Part shown: positions 15,442-23,694 of the stretch, one piece after another | How the letters are laid out: each line of letters begins with the position of its first letter | Position numbering within the stretch: position 1 is the first letter of the stretch | Assembly: GCA_944382965.1 (NCBI GenBank) | Contig: CALWOA010000024.1 | Location: 1 to 32,379 of the forward strand | Source of the DNA: an uncultured Oscillospiraceae bacterium | Lineage (GTDB): Bacteria > Bacillota > Clostridia > Oscillospirales > Oscillospiraceae | Reading direction: 5' to 3' | DNA: 32,379 bases | The notes under the pieces: model-generated | Seen by the model: only the letters and a program-made list of their open reading frames with translations | What the model was told of the DNA's origin: nothing | The model's database searches: none | Position numbers and translations under genes: made by a program

Positions 15442-15882
15442 ATGCAGGTAGAAATCAAGCTGGACGATTCCTGTACCGAACCGAAAATTGTGATCTATAC
15501 CGCTTCCATGTCGGAAGATGTGCAAACCATTGTGCGCATGCTGACCGACTCACCCCTGCAAATTCTCTTCGGAAAACAGGGCGAAAAAATTCAGCCGCTG
15601 ATACAAGATGATCTCATTCGGGTGTATGCTGCAGACGGTAAGGTCTTTGCGGTTACCAGCAGCGGGGAATATACCCTTCGTCAGCGGCTGTACGAATTAG
15701 AAAGCCGATTGCCCCCCAGCCAGTTTGTCCGTATATCCAATTCGGAAATTATCAATTTAAAGAAGGTAGATCATTTTGATCTGAACTTTGCCGGAACGAT
15801 TTGTGTGAAATTGTCAGACGGCTCCACGACTTACGTGTCCCGGCGATACGTTTCCAAGCTCAAAAAACGATTGGAACTATGA
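15442..15882 (+). CDS. LytTR-family DNA-binding regulator
   Basis: A 146-residue regulator without a receiver domain. The N-terminal half (about 1-50) is an unclassified alpha/beta segment. Residues about 52-146 form the LytTR DNA-binding domain, with the signature FVRISNSEIINLKKVDHFD and the closing VSRRYVSKLKKRLEL. ATG 15442 follows AAGGAGGTGGAGCCA; a longer frame from 15415 lacks a site. A DUF3021 membrane protein follows after 9 bp. LytTR-DUF3021 pairs are a known membrane-linked regulatory arrangement in Firmicutes, in which the membrane protein is thought to hold the regulator in check. The regulated targets are unknown. Confidence 0.88.
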   Translation: MQVEIKLDDSCTEPKIVIYTASMSEDVQTIVRMLTDSPLQILFGKQGEKIQPLIQDDLIRVYAADGKVFAVTSSGEYTLRQRLYELESRLPPSQFVRISNSEIINLKKVDHFDLNFAGTICVKLSDGSTTYVSRRYVSKLKKRLEL

Positions 15883-15891
15883 GGTGAAACT

Positions 15892-16365
15892 ATGAAAAAG
15901 AAACTGCTTTCTCGCTGCATTCGGGGATTTCCCACAGGAATTGCCATCGGATACATCCTCACAATTCTCAGGTCGTTTCAGATAGGGAATGGAACATACT
16001 ATCCCTGTACGCCGGAGTTCATTCAAGTCGTCGGCAGTGAAATTGGCGCTGTGCTTTTACAGACCTTGGTCACCGGATTCATCGGAGCCGGTTTTGCCGG
16101 ATGCTCCGTCATATGGGATATCGAGCGCTGGGGCATTGCCCTACAAACCGGAGTATTTTTCCTGGCAATCTCATCGATTGTGCTTCCGGCAGCCTATTTT
16201 ATGCTGTGGATGGAGCATAGCTTAGCAGGATTTTTAGCATATTATGGGTCATTTACCCTGTTTTTTGTGGTGATTTGTGTTGTGCAGTTGGCCATTGCCA
16301 AACACAACATCAAGAAAATGAATGCTTCCTTACGCAAAGCTGACAACTCCGAAACCAAATCATAA
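15892..16365 (+). CDS. DUF3021-family membrane protein
   Basis: A 157-residue protein with four hydrophobic segments (about 12-30, 46-70, 78-105 and 112-138) and a charged cytoplasmic tail. The opening K-K-K-L-L-S-R-C-I-R-G-F-P-T-G-I-A-I-G pattern is typical of DUF3021, which almost always lies next to a LytTR regulator, as here. It follows after 9 bp with a GAGGTG ribosome site and shares the promoter at 15384-15412. It is likely a membrane partner or anti-activator of the LytTR protein. The signal it senses is not evident. Confidence 0.85.
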   Translation: MKKKLLSRCIRGFPTGIAIGYILTILRSFQIGNGTYYPCTPEFIQVVGSEIGAVLLQTLVTGFIGAGFAGCSVIWDIERWGIALQTGVFFLAISSIVLPAAYFMLWMEHSLAGFLAYYGSFTLFFVVICVVQLAIAKHNIKKMNASLRKADNSETKS

Positions 16366-16406
16366 CCCATCTTTTCGTCCAAGCTACCACTCTGCAACCA
16401 AAAAAT

Positions 16407-16447
16407 TCCCCCTCCCGTCCAAGGTATCCACGGACGGGAGGGGGATT
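16407..16447. terminator. Bidirectional terminator between DUF3021 and GNAT genes
   Basis: A perfect 14-bp stem, TCCCCCTCCCGTCC (16407-16420) with its complement at 16432-16445, flanked by A-rich and T-rich sides, between convergent genes. Its left arm shares CCCCCTCCCGTCC with the argF terminator. Confidence 0.85.
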
Positions 16448-16458
16448 ATTGCATTTTC

Positions 16459-16929
16459 CTAACTTTGAACGGCTTTGCGCCGATACAGATTGCAGCCACT
16501 TTCCTTGCCCACATACACAAATCCATTGTCAAGAGCAATTTTCTTCGTTGCTGCTTGTTCCGGATGACATTCGATTACCAGGTCTTTTTGCAGATTTTCT
16601 CCTGCTTCTATCAGCGCCTTTGTTAATTCCCGGGCATATCCTTTGCGCCAATGTTCCTTGCACAAAAGCCAGCCAATCTCATAGGATTTCTCGTCATATG
16701 GATGAAAAATAACATATCCAACGAAATTATCACACAAATCATCCACCGCCCAAATCAGCGGCGCTTGACGCAGCGCCGCTGAGTTCAGGCAAGAAGCCGT
16801 TTGTTCTCTGGTATAAGGCGGCTCAATATAGCGCATAACTTCTGGGTCCGACAATAACCAAAATAGATTTTCCATGTCCGATTCTTTGAACCTACGAATC
16901 GTCAGTCTTTCTGTCCGGATTCTATTCAA
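16459..16929 (-). CDS. GNAT-family N-acetyltransferase
   Basis: A 156-residue acetyltransferase of the RimJ/RimL type. TERLTIRRFKESDMENLFWLLSDPEV is the usual N-terminal signature, and the acetyl-CoA site resembles EIGWLLCKEHWRKGYARELTKALI (Q/R-x-x-G-x-G/A loop as W-R-K-G-Y-A). ECHPEQAATKKIALDNGFVYVG is the conserved C-terminal strand-helix. The substrate is unknown. I favour the TTG at 16929, 8 nt after GAAGG, over an in-frame GTG at 16938 that overlaps this site. No ATG is suitable. It is monocistronic and convergent with the DUF3021 gene. Confidence 0.85.
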   Translation of the reverse strand: MNRIRTERLTIRRFKESDMENLFWLLSDPEVMRYIEPPYTREQTASCLNSAALRQAPLIWAVDDLCDNFVGYVIFHPYDEKSYEIGWLLCKEHWRKGYARELTKALIEAGENLQKDLVIECHPEQAATKKIALDNGFVYVGKESGCNLYRRKAVQS

Positions 16930-17014
16930 TGAGAACACCTTCTTTCGCCGTCACAGGATCACAAAGCGCTGGAGCCACACAATCCGATTCCAAAAACTGG
17001 CTGAAACCCAACTT

Positions 17015-18394
17015 TTACCGCAAAAACATCCTTACCAACCGGTTGTACACCTTCTGATAGGGCTGGTAGCGCATGGGCAGGTCCAGCCAGGTTTTTTTGT
17101 CCACAATGCTCTTGTAGTGGGTGAAGGTATCGAATCCGGTTTTGCCGTGGTAGGAACCCATACCGCTCTCCCCCATGCCGCCAAAGCCCATGGCGCTGGT
17201 GGCCAGGTGGATGATGCAGTCGTTGACGCAGCCGCCGCCGAAGGCACAGCGGGTGGTAATGGTCTGCACAAACTGCTTGTCCTGGGCAAACACATACAGT
17301 GCCAGGGGCGTGTCCCGGCGGTTGACGGTTTCCACCACCTCTTCGGCAGAAGCAAAGGTCAAAATAGGCAGCACTGGCCCGAAGATTTCCTCTCCCATGA
17401 CCTTATCTTCCCAGGTGATGTTGTCCAAAATGGTGGGAGCGATTTTCAGAGTATCCGGGTCTGTTTCGCCGCCGCAAACCACCTTGCTGCTGTCAATCAG
17501 TCCTGCCACCCGGTCAAAATGTTTGCGGCTGATGATTTTCCCGTAAGAAGGATTGTGCAGCGGATCGCTTCCGTACTGGCGCTGAATTTCTGCCTTCAGG
17601 CAGGCGATCAGCTGCTCTTTCACCGAAGGATGGCAGAGAATATAGTCCGGCGCCACACAGGTTTGTCCGCAGTTTAAGAATTTACCGAACACAATTCTCC
17701 GGGCAGACAGGGCAATGTTGGCGCTTTTGTCCACGATACAGGGGCTTTTTCCTCCCAGTTCCAGGGTTACAGGGGTCAGGTACCGGGCTGCCTTTTCCTG
17801 CACCAGCCGGCCTACATTTTTACTGCCGGTGAAGAAAACATAGTCAAATTTCTGCTCCAGCAAATAAGCGTTTTCTTCCCGGCCGCCGGTAACCACCGCT
17901 ACATATTCCTCCGGGAAAATCTTCCCCAGGAGTTCGGCCAGCAGGGCGCTGGTGGCAGGGCTGTAGGCGCTGGGCTTGATGATGGCGGTATTGCCCGCCG
18001 CCAGGGCATCTGCCAGCGGTTCCAGGGTCAGCAGCACCGGGTAGTTCCAGGGACTCATAATCAGGCAGACGCCATAGGGCATGGGCTTACGGTAGCTCCG
18101 GGCGGCAAACTGGGCCATGGGCGTAGGAACAGTTTTCTCCCGGGCGAAGCTGCGGATATGCTTCAGCAGGTAGCTGATTTCGCTTAAGGTCATGCCGGTT
18201 TCACACAGGAAGCTCTCCTGGGCAGATTTTCCCAGGTCGCTGTGCAAGGCCTGGGCAATGGCCTGTTCGTTTTCCTGCAGGGCTTTATACAGCTTTTTCA
18301 GCGCCGCGATCCGGAACGAAACGTCCAAAGTTGCGCCGGTGGCAAAGAATTTCCGCTGTTTTTCCCGCAATGCGTCAATTTGCTGCTGATTCAT
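17015..18394 (-). CDS. Aldehyde dehydrogenase, class-3-like
   Basis: A 459-residue NAD(P)+-dependent aldehyde dehydrogenase of the shorter class-3/YwdH type. Visible landmarks are the SPWNYPV loop (114-120), the nucleotide-site segment NTAIIKPS, FTGS near 188, catalytic Glu212 in LELGGKSP and the nucleophile Cys246 in NCGQTCVAPDY. The C-terminus, with VYNRLVRMFLR, is a basic amphipathic end and could associate with membrane. ATG 18394 (GGAGGAGTCCAA upstream) overlaps the alcohol dehydrogenase stop by 4 bases. The pair probably interconverts alcohol, aldehyde and acid in one pathway; the carbon chain is unknown. Confidence 0.92.
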   Translation of the reverse strand: MNQQQIDALREKQRKFFATGATLDVSFRIAALKKLYKALQENEQAIAQALHSDLGKSAQESFLCETGMTLSEISYLLKHIRSFAREKTVPTPMAQFAARSYRKPMPYGVCLIMSPWNYPVLLTLEPLADALAAGNTAIIKPSAYSPATSALLAELLGKIFPEEYVAVVTGGREENAYLLEQKFDYVFFTGSKNVGRLVQEKAARYLTPVTLELGGKSPCIVDKSANIALSARRIVFGKFLNCGQTCVAPDYILCHPSVKEQLIACLKAEIQRQYGSDPLHNPSYGKIISRKHFDRVAGLIDSSKVVCGGETDPDTLKIAPTILDNITWEDKVMGEEIFGPVLPILTFASAEEVVETVNRRDTPLALYVFAQDKQFVQTITTRCAFGGGCVNDCIIHLATSAMGFGGMGESGMGSYHGKTGFDTFTHYKSIVDKKTWLDLPMRYQPYQKVYNRLVRMFLR

Positions 18395-19599
18395 TTGGAC
18401 TCCTCCATAACATCGTAATAAAACTGCTGTAACTGTTTCGCATCCATCAGCCGGGGCACCGGGTAGAGGGGGTTGGCCTCCCGGTGGGCATAAACTGCCA
18501 GTTTGGGGATGTCCTCTTCCCGGATGGCGGGCAGAGTTTCCGGAATGCCCATTTCCCGGTTCATCCGCCGAATCTCGGCAATCAGCCGCAGACTGCACTC
18601 CCGGGGGGAGGTATCTTCCCCGGCAATTCCCATAGCCTGTGCAATGGCCTTGGCCTTACGGTCAATGGCAGTACCGTAGGCTTCCAGCACATAGGGAAGC
18701 AGCACGGCGTTGGCAAGACCGTGGGGAGTATGATACCGGCCGCCCAGAGAATGGGCCACTGCATGGCAGTAACCCACATAGGACTTGGAGAATGCGCCGC
18801 CTGCCAGGAACGCTGCCTGGAGCATATTGGCCCGGGCTGTCATGTCATTGCCGTCGTGGTAGGCTTTCTCCAGATTCCCGGCAATCAGCCCCACGGCTTC
18901 CAGGGCATCGGCTCTGGTCTGGCGGGTGGTGGAATTGCCGATGTAAGCCTCAATGGCGTGGGTCAGGGCATCCATACCGGTGGTGGATGTCATATTCTTG
19001 GGCAATGAACGGGTCATCTCCGGGTCCAGAACCGCCACTCTGGGAATCAAGGGGAAATCGTTGATGGGAAATTTATGGGCATTCTGATCGTCGGTAATGA
19101 CAGTAGCCAAGGTGGTTTCGCTGCCGGTACCGGCGGTGGTGGGCACCGCAATCAAAAAGGGAATGGGTTTGAGCACCTGCAGGATCCCCCGCATCTGAGG
19201 AATGGTTTTCTTCGGGCGGGCAATCCGGGCGCCTACAGCCTTGGCGCAGTCAATGGCAGAGCCGCCGCCAAAGCCAATCAGCCCCTGGCAGCCGGATTCC
19301 AGATACCGCTGTCGGGCCAGTTCCACATTTAATATGGTGGGGTTGGGCGTCACTTCATCGTATATAGTATATGCAATACCGGCGTTTTGCAACGCTTTTT
19401 TCAGCGGCTCCAGCATTCCGCTGATGTGCAGAAATCCGTCCGTAACCACCAGCACATGGCGGATGTTCCGCCGGAGCAGGCATTGGGGGACTTCCGTTAC
19501 CGAATGCAGCACCTTAGGACTGCGGTAAGGCAAAACCGGCAGGGCCAGACGAAGAACCGTCTGAAAACAGCGGCAGTGAAAACGATAGAGGGGATGCAT
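18391..19599 (-). CDS. Iron-containing alcohol dehydrogenase
   Basis: A 402-residue group III (Fe-dependent) alcohol dehydrogenase. The NAD-binding motif GFGGGSAIDCAKAVG lies at about residues 103-117. The metal-site region runs from DALTHAIEAYIGNS through CHAVAHSLGGRYHTPHGLANAVLLP, giving the usual Asp/His ligands. ATG 19599 is chosen because AAAGGAG lies 7 bp upstream; an upstream in-frame start at 19629 has no such site. The N-terminus has a 30-residue extension before the catalytic fold. It shares an operon with the aldehyde dehydrogenase and is transcribed from the promoter at 19701-19729, divergent from the antiporter gene. Confidence 0.93.
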   Translation of the reverse strand: MHPLYRFHCRCFQTVLRLALPVLPYRSPKVLHSVTEVPQCLLRRNIRHVLVVTDGFLHISGMLEPLKKALQNAGIAYTIYDEVTPNPTILNVELARQRYLESGCQGLIGFGGGSAIDCAKAVGARIARPKKTIPQMRGILQVLKPIPFLIAVPTTAGTGSETTLATVITDDQNAHKFPINDFPLIPRVAVLDPEMTRSLPKNMTSTTGMDALTHAIEAYIGNSTTRQTRADALEAVGLIAGNLEKAYHDGNDMTARANMLQAAFLAGGAFSKSYVGYCHAVAHSLGGRYHTPHGLANAVLLPYVLEAYGTAIDRKAKAIAQAMGIAGEDTSPRECSLRLIAEIRRMNREMGIPETLPAIREEDIPKLAVYAHREANPLYPVPRLMDAKQLQQFYYDVMEESK

Positions 19600-19700
19600 G
19601 GCAGGCTCCTTTCGTTGACTAATCAACATTTTGCTTAAAATTCACGCCCCCTGCTGGGAGCAATAGATGGGTAAGACTTGGTGGACACAAATCCTGGGAC

Positions 19701-19729
19701 AGGATACCACAAAACGCCAAAAATGTCAA
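19701..19729 (-). promoter_or_regulatory. Promoter of the ADH/ALDH operon
   Basis: On the minus strand TTGACA (19724-19729), a 17-bp spacer and TATCCT (19701-19706). The leader to the ADH start is about 95 nt. Confidence 0.75.
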
Positions 19730-19768
19730 CATTTTCCCCGGGATTTCCCATAAGGCAATGACGATGCC

Positions 19769-19797
19769 TTGACATTCCTCCTTCCCTGTGATACAGT
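19769..19797 (+). promoter_or_regulatory. Promoter of the NhaC-type antiporter gene
   Basis: TTGACA (19769-19774), a 17-bp spacer and TACAGT (19792-19797), about 47 bp before the start codon and back to back with the ADH promoter. Confidence 0.7.
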
Positions 19798-19843
19798 TAG
19801 TCCGTATTTGTGACGCACACCAATGTGCTTGGAGGAGAGAAAT

Positions 19844-21154
19844 GTGAAAAAAGGAAACCCTATTGCGCTGCTGCCCATCGGCGTATTTCTGGCGATTTAT
19901 CTTGGGCTGGGACTTGTATTTGAGTATGGACTGAAGATTCCTATGGGCTTTTACAACATCCCCATTGTCATTGCCTTCCTGGTGGCCATTTTGGTGGCCT
20001 GCCTGCAAAATCGGAAGCTGTCCTTTGATGAAAAGCTGACCATTATGGGCCAGGGTGTGGGAGATAAAAACATCATCACCATGCTGCTGATTTTCCTGGT
20101 AGCCGGTGCCTTTGTCGGTGTAGTGGGCCGCAGCTCCGCCCAGAGCGTTGCCTACTTCATGCTGGATCTGATTCCTGCTCAGTTTGCGGTAGCGGTGCTG
20201 TTTGTGGTTGCCTGCTTTGTTTCCACCGCCATGGGTACTTCCGTAGGTACTATCACCCTGATTACCCCCATTGCCGTGGAGGTTGCCCAGGCTTCCAACT
20301 ATGACGTTGCCCTGTGCGTGGGCACCGTAGTGGGTGGTGCCATGTTCGGTGATAACCTGTCCTTTATTTCCGACACCACCATTGCCGCCTGCAACGGCCA
20401 GGGCTGCGATATGCGTGCCAAGTTCCGGGGCAACTTCTGGATTGCCCTGCCTGCCGCACTGGGTACCCTGGTTCTGATTCTGGTGCTGACCCTGGGCCAC
20501 GAACCCGCCCCCATTACCAACGATTACAACTTGGTGCAGATTATCCCCTATGTTCTGGTTCTCATCGGCGGCATTGCTGGTATCAATGTCTTTGTGGTTC
20601 TGCTGGTTGGCATTGTGTCCGGTGCGGTAATCATGCTTCTCACCGGTCAGACCGCCGCCACTGCCCTGCTGTCCAGCATGGGAACCGGCGCTGCCGGTAT
20701 GTTTGAAACCAGCATGGTAGCCGTCCTGGTGGCTGCCATGTGCGCTCTGATCCGGGTATACGGTGGCTTCGATGCGCTGCTCAGCTTCATTCAGAGCCTG
20801 TTCAAAGGCAGAAAGGGCGGTCAGCTGGGCATGGGCCTGCTGGTGGGCACCATGGATATCGCCACTGCCAACAATACCGTGGCCATCGTCATGGCCAACC
20901 CCATCGCCAAGGAAATGAGCAAGGATTATGGCATTTCTTCCCAGCGCACCGCCTGCCTGCTGGATACCTTCTCCTGCATTTTCCAGGGCGTGATTCCCTA
21001 CGGTGCCCAGATGCTGGTGGCCATCTCCACCACCGCCGAAATGGGCCATGCCCTGTCTGCCTTTGATATTATGGGCTACCTGTTCTACCCCTACTCGCTG
21101 CTGGTCAGCTCCCTGTGCGCCATCTACCTGGTAAAGGAAAAAGCAAACGCCTGA
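19844..21154 (+). CDS. Na+/H+ antiporter, NhaC family
   Basis: A 436-residue polytopic membrane protein with about 11 hydrophobic segments. Conserved NhaC-family stretches include FVSTAMGTSVGTITLITPIA, GGAMFGDNLSFISDTTIAA (with the Asp residues expected in the ion path) and ATANNTVAIVMANPIAKE. It exchanges Na+ for H+ or couples an organic ion antiport; several family members are instead lactate/malate or amine exchangers, so the substrate is provisional. GTG 19844 is preferred, 6 nt after GGAGGAG, since the in-frame ATG at 19823 lies upstream of that site. It is monocistronic with its own terminator. Confidence 0.9.
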   Translation: MKKGNPIALLPIGVFLAIYLGLGLVFEYGLKIPMGFYNIPIVIAFLVAILVACLQNRKLSFDEKLTIMGQGVGDKNIITMLLIFLVAGAFVGVVGRSSAQSVAYFMLDLIPAQFAVAVLFVVACFVSTAMGTSVGTITLITPIAVEVAQASNYDVALCVGTVVGGAMFGDNLSFISDTTIAACNGQGCDMRAKFRGNFWIALPAALGTLVLILVLTLGHEPAPITNDYNLVQIIPYVLVLIGGIAGINVFVVLLVGIVSGAVIMLLTGQTAATALLSSMGTGAAGMFETSMVAVLVAAMCALIRVYGGFDALLSFIQSLFKGRKGGQLGMGLLVGTMDIATANNTVAIVMANPIAKEMSKDYGISSQRTACLLDTFSCIFQGVIPYGAQMLVAISTTAEMGHALSAFDIMGYLFYPYSLLVSSLCAIYLVKEKANA

Positions 21155-21167
21155 CAGTACAAAGTAC

Positions 21168-21202
21168 GCCCCGCCTGAAAAATCAGGCGGGGCGATTTCT
21201 TT
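21168..21202. terminator. Terminator after the NhaC-type gene
   Basis: A perfect 11-bp stem, GCCCCGCCTGA (21168-21178) with TCAGGCGGGGC (21183-21193), a 4-nt A-rich loop and a T-rich tail. It lies between convergent genes and may act in both directions. Confidence 0.88.
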
Positions 21203-22380
21203 TAGTTACTATCGGTCATTTTGACTGCCTGGTACAGTACCTGAGCCGCCGTACCCCGGGTCAGGGGCGCTCCGGCATCCAGGGCAAATCCGGCGTCATT
21301 GGTCACGGTCACAGCGCTCTGGGCCCAAGCAGGCACCGCCTCATCCTGCGTTGCCGCAGCTTCCTGCTGCATGGTCAGATCCAGGGCATTTTGCAGCATC
21401 ACAGACACTTCCGCACCGGTAATCACCTCACCGGCACCGAAGGCTTCCTGATTGGGAAGGCCTGCAGTCAGGCCGGCACGCTGGGCTGCCGCCAGGTAGG
21501 GCTGCAGCCACTGGGGGATCTCGTCGGTGTAGCCGGTGTCCGTCAGCTCTTCATCGGTGGGGATGTCCAGGGCTTTGACCAGCATGGTTACAAACTCACC
21601 CCGGGTAACTTCCCGCTCCGGACTGAAGCAAGGGGTTTCCGCCAGACTTTCTCCCACGAAAATTCCGGTGTGCCGCATCCACTCTGCCGCAAAACGGCAC
21701 TCCTTGCCCAAGGTGTCAGTATACTGGGTAGCATCGGTGGGCTTGAGAATGGTGATGGTGACAGTTGCCTCCCGGGAGACCTTGCCCGCCGGGTCGGTTG
21801 CGGTATAGGTGAAAGAATCCACGCCAACCTTATTTTTCTTGGGGGTGTAAGTGAAGCTGCCGTCCTCAGAAATGGTGACGGTGCCCCGCTTGGGCTGCCG
21901 GGTAACGGTAAAGGTCAGGCTCTGGCCTTCCGGGTCGGAAACTTTCAGTTTTCCGGTATTTTCCAGATTCTTATAGGTCTCCAGGGCCATATCCTCTGCC
22001 ACCGGCGCTTTGTCCTCCTTGCCCCGGATGGCGATGGTCATGGTAGTGCTTTCCGCCACATAGTCCTCATAGATGGGCAGGTAGCTGACCTGGACGGACT
22101 GGTCGGATTCCGTATTCACAGGAGTAAAGGTCATCTGGCTGACCTGCTCTGCCGTCAGAATATCTCCGGGACGGAGAATCCGGCTGCCCAGTTGAATGGT
22201 GCCTTCCTTCTGGGGCACTTCCGTCAGGCAGATGCCCACCACGGTGTTCTCCCCGGAGAAGTCCCCGGCAGAGAAGCAATACACACTGCCGCTGTCCACT
22301 TCTGCGGCGGATACCGAGCCGATCAGACCAAAGGCGCAGCACACCGCCAGAAACAAACTGGCAAAACGGGTTTGAAACAT
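21202..22380 (-). CDS. Secreted SLH-domain protein with Ig/cadherin-like domain
   Basis: A 392-residue exported protein. A signal peptide occupies about residues 1-25 (hydrophobic core, cleavage near SVSA-A). An unclassified N-terminal domain runs to about residue 120. The segment PVAEDMALETYKNLENTGKL...DPEGQSLTFTVTRQP...GSFTYTPKKNKVGVDSFTYTATD (about 125-210) is a cadherin-like Ig fold of the Big_9 type. Residues about 228-390 contain SLH-like repeats (PEREVTRGEFVTMLVKALDI; WLQPYLAAAQRAGLTAGLP; PLTRGTAAQVLYQAVKM) that bind secondary cell-wall polymer. It is therefore probably a cell-surface protein. ATG 22380 follows GGAGGTATGAACC. An almost identical-strength site serves the gene alone, and no partner gene is obvious. 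Confidence 0.85.
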   Translation of the reverse strand: MFQTRFASLFLAVCCAFGLIGSVSAAEVDSGSVYCFSAGDFSGENTVVGICLTEVPQKEGTIQLGSRILRPGDILTAEQVSQMTFTPVNTESDQSVQVSYLPIYEDYVAESTTMTIAIRGKEDKAPVAEDMALETYKNLENTGKLKVSDPEGQSLTFTVTRQPKRGTVTISEDGSFTYTPKKNKVGVDSFTYTATDPAGKVSREATVTITILKPTDATQYTDTLGKECRFAAEWMRHTGIFVGESLAETPCFSPEREVTRGEFVTMLVKALDIPTDEELTDTGYTDEIPQWLQPYLAAAQRAGLTAGLPNQEAFGAGEVITGAEVSVMLQNALDLTMQQEAAATQDEAVPAWAQSAVTVTNDAGFALDAGAPLTRGTAAQVLYQAVKMTDSN

Positions 22381-22446
22381 GGTTCATACCTCCAATAAAT
22401 TTCTTCGGAGGTATTGTTTGCCAATGCTGGCAGAATTATTCATGAC

Positions 22447-23208
22447 TTACAGACGGTAAAGTTGCTTTCCGTTTTCAAAGGTAATGGCTTCCACCTGCTC
22501 TGCGGGAATCTCCCGAATCTGGGCCAGAGCCTGGGCCATGCGGTAGAGTTTGCCGGGATCGTTGCGCTTGCCCCGGAAGGGTTCCGGAGACATGTAGGGG
22601 CAATCGGTTTCCAGGACAATCCGATCCAGAGGGATTTCCCGGGCCACCTCCACCGCCTTGCGGGCGTTCTTGAAAGTCAGCACCCCGGTAAAGCCAATGT
22701 ACCAGCCCCGCTTGATCAGTTCCTTTGCCATTTCCAAAGAACCGGAATAGCAGTGAAATACCCCCGTTACCTGGGGAAATTCATCCACCACCGCCATGCC
22801 GTCCAGGTGAGCTTCCCGCTCATGGACGATCACCGGCAAATCCAGTTCCCGGGCCAGGGCCATCTGATCCCGGAAGGCTTCCAGCTGCCGCTGCCGGGGG
22901 ATATCCTCATAATGATAGTCCAGACCGATTTCCCCGATGGCCTTCACTTTTGGATTCTGTTTACATAATACACGGTAGGCTTCCATTACATCCTCATTTA
23001 CTTCATCCGCCGCATCGGGGTGGGAGCCAACGGCGGCATAGATATAGTCGTACTGCTCCGCCAAGGCACAGGCCTGACGGGAAGAAGCCAGACTGCATCC
23101 GGGATTCATCAGCAGTCCGATTCCCTGCTGGGGCAACTCGGACAGCAAGGTGTCCCGATCCTGGTCAAATGCCCGGTCGTCCATATGGGCATGGGTATCA
23201 AATAGCAT
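22447..23208 (-). CDS. TatD-family metal-dependent deoxyribonuclease
   Basis: A 253-residue TIM-barrel hydrolase. The first metal motif is DTHAHMD (residues 4-10, with His6 and His8). GEIGLDYHY supplies the metal-bridging Glu, VIVHEREAH and HCYSGS supply His ligands, and ETDCPYMSPEPFRGKRNDP is the C-terminal TatD signature with the catalytic Asp. Length matches YcfH/TatD proteins, which act as 3'-5' exonucleases in DNA repair or tRNA/DNA processing. It starts at ATG 23208 after AAAGGAGAGAAACC. It is 12 bp downstream of the phosphopantetheinyl transferase gene and probably the third gene of that operon. Confidence 0.93.
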   Translation of the reverse strand: MLFDTHAHMDDRAFDQDRDTLLSELPQQGIGLLMNPGCSLASSRQACALAEQYDYIYAAVGSHPDAADEVNEDVMEAYRVLCKQNPKVKAIGEIGLDYHYEDIPRQRQLEAFRDQMALARELDLPVIVHEREAHLDGMAVVDEFPQVTGVFHCYSGSLEMAKELIKRGWYIGFTGVLTFKNARKAVEVAREIPLDRIVLETDCPYMSPEPFRGKRNDPGKLYRMAQALAQIREIPAEQVEAITFENGKQLYRL

Positions 23209-23220
23209 GGTTTCTCTCCT

Positions 23221-23694
23221 TTATGGGTCTTCAAAAAACGCCACCAGGCACCCGTCCAACTCCTGGACCCGGGTGTCCGTCAGGGAAAAGTTTGTATGGT
23301 TGGGGTATCCCCGCAGGCCTTCCCCGGAAAGCTTCGCCTCCGCCTCCTTCAGCACCCAGAAGGTCAGCAACGCCCGGTGTTTGTCGGAAGCCTGGTCATA
23401 GCGCAGCTTTTCTTCGGGAGAAAGGATTTTTTCCACCAGAGCCGGGCTGATTTTCCGGCTTTCCTCCTCCGCGTCGATGGCTACGTTCCGCCGGGACAGG
23501 ACACAAAAGGCATGCCGGGGCGTATGGGCAATGGAAAAGTGGTAAGGGCTGCCCACAAAATAGGGTTTTCCCCGGTCTGTGCGCAGAATCTGGGGCAAAT
23601 CCTGTCCGGTTTCCTCCCGATAGAGGTTCTCCAGCAGCCGGTAGGCGGCATCATGGCCGGTTTCTCCGTCCAGGGCACAGAAGGCCAGTTTCAT
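23221..23694 (-). CDS. 4'-phosphopantetheinyl transferase superfamily protein
   Basis: A 157-residue transferase that moves phosphopantetheine from CoA to a carrier protein serine. The two magnesium motifs are recognisable in diverged form: VAIDAEEESRKI (usually GIDIE) and FWVLKEAEAKLSGEGL (the W-x-x-K-E-A-x-x-K signature). ILSPEEK and HFSIAHT are also family landmarks. It is shorter than classical Sfp, nearer to compact HetI/AcpT-like members. ATG 23694 overlaps the stop of the DUF308 gene (ATGA). No polyketide or peptide synthetase is nearby, so the target carrier protein is unknown. Confidence 0.85.
   Translation of the reverse strand: MKLAFCALDGETGHDAAYRLLENLYREETGQDLPQILRTDRGKPYFVGSPYHFSIAHTPRHAFCVLSRRNVAIDAEEESRKISPALVEKILSPEEKLRYDQASDKHRALLTFWVLKEAEAKLSGEGLRGYPNHTNFSLTDTRVQELDGCLVAFFEDP

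Noticed and set aside
13086-15442. Long minus-strand frames opposite argH and argF
   Set aside because: Antisense shadows of strongly codon-biased genes whose plus-strand products have all catalytic motifs.
19619-21049. Long minus-strand frame opposite the NhaC-type gene
   Set aside because: Its composition (His/Gly/Asn/Gln repeats) is the mirror of a hydrophobic membrane protein; no family resemblance and no ribosome site.
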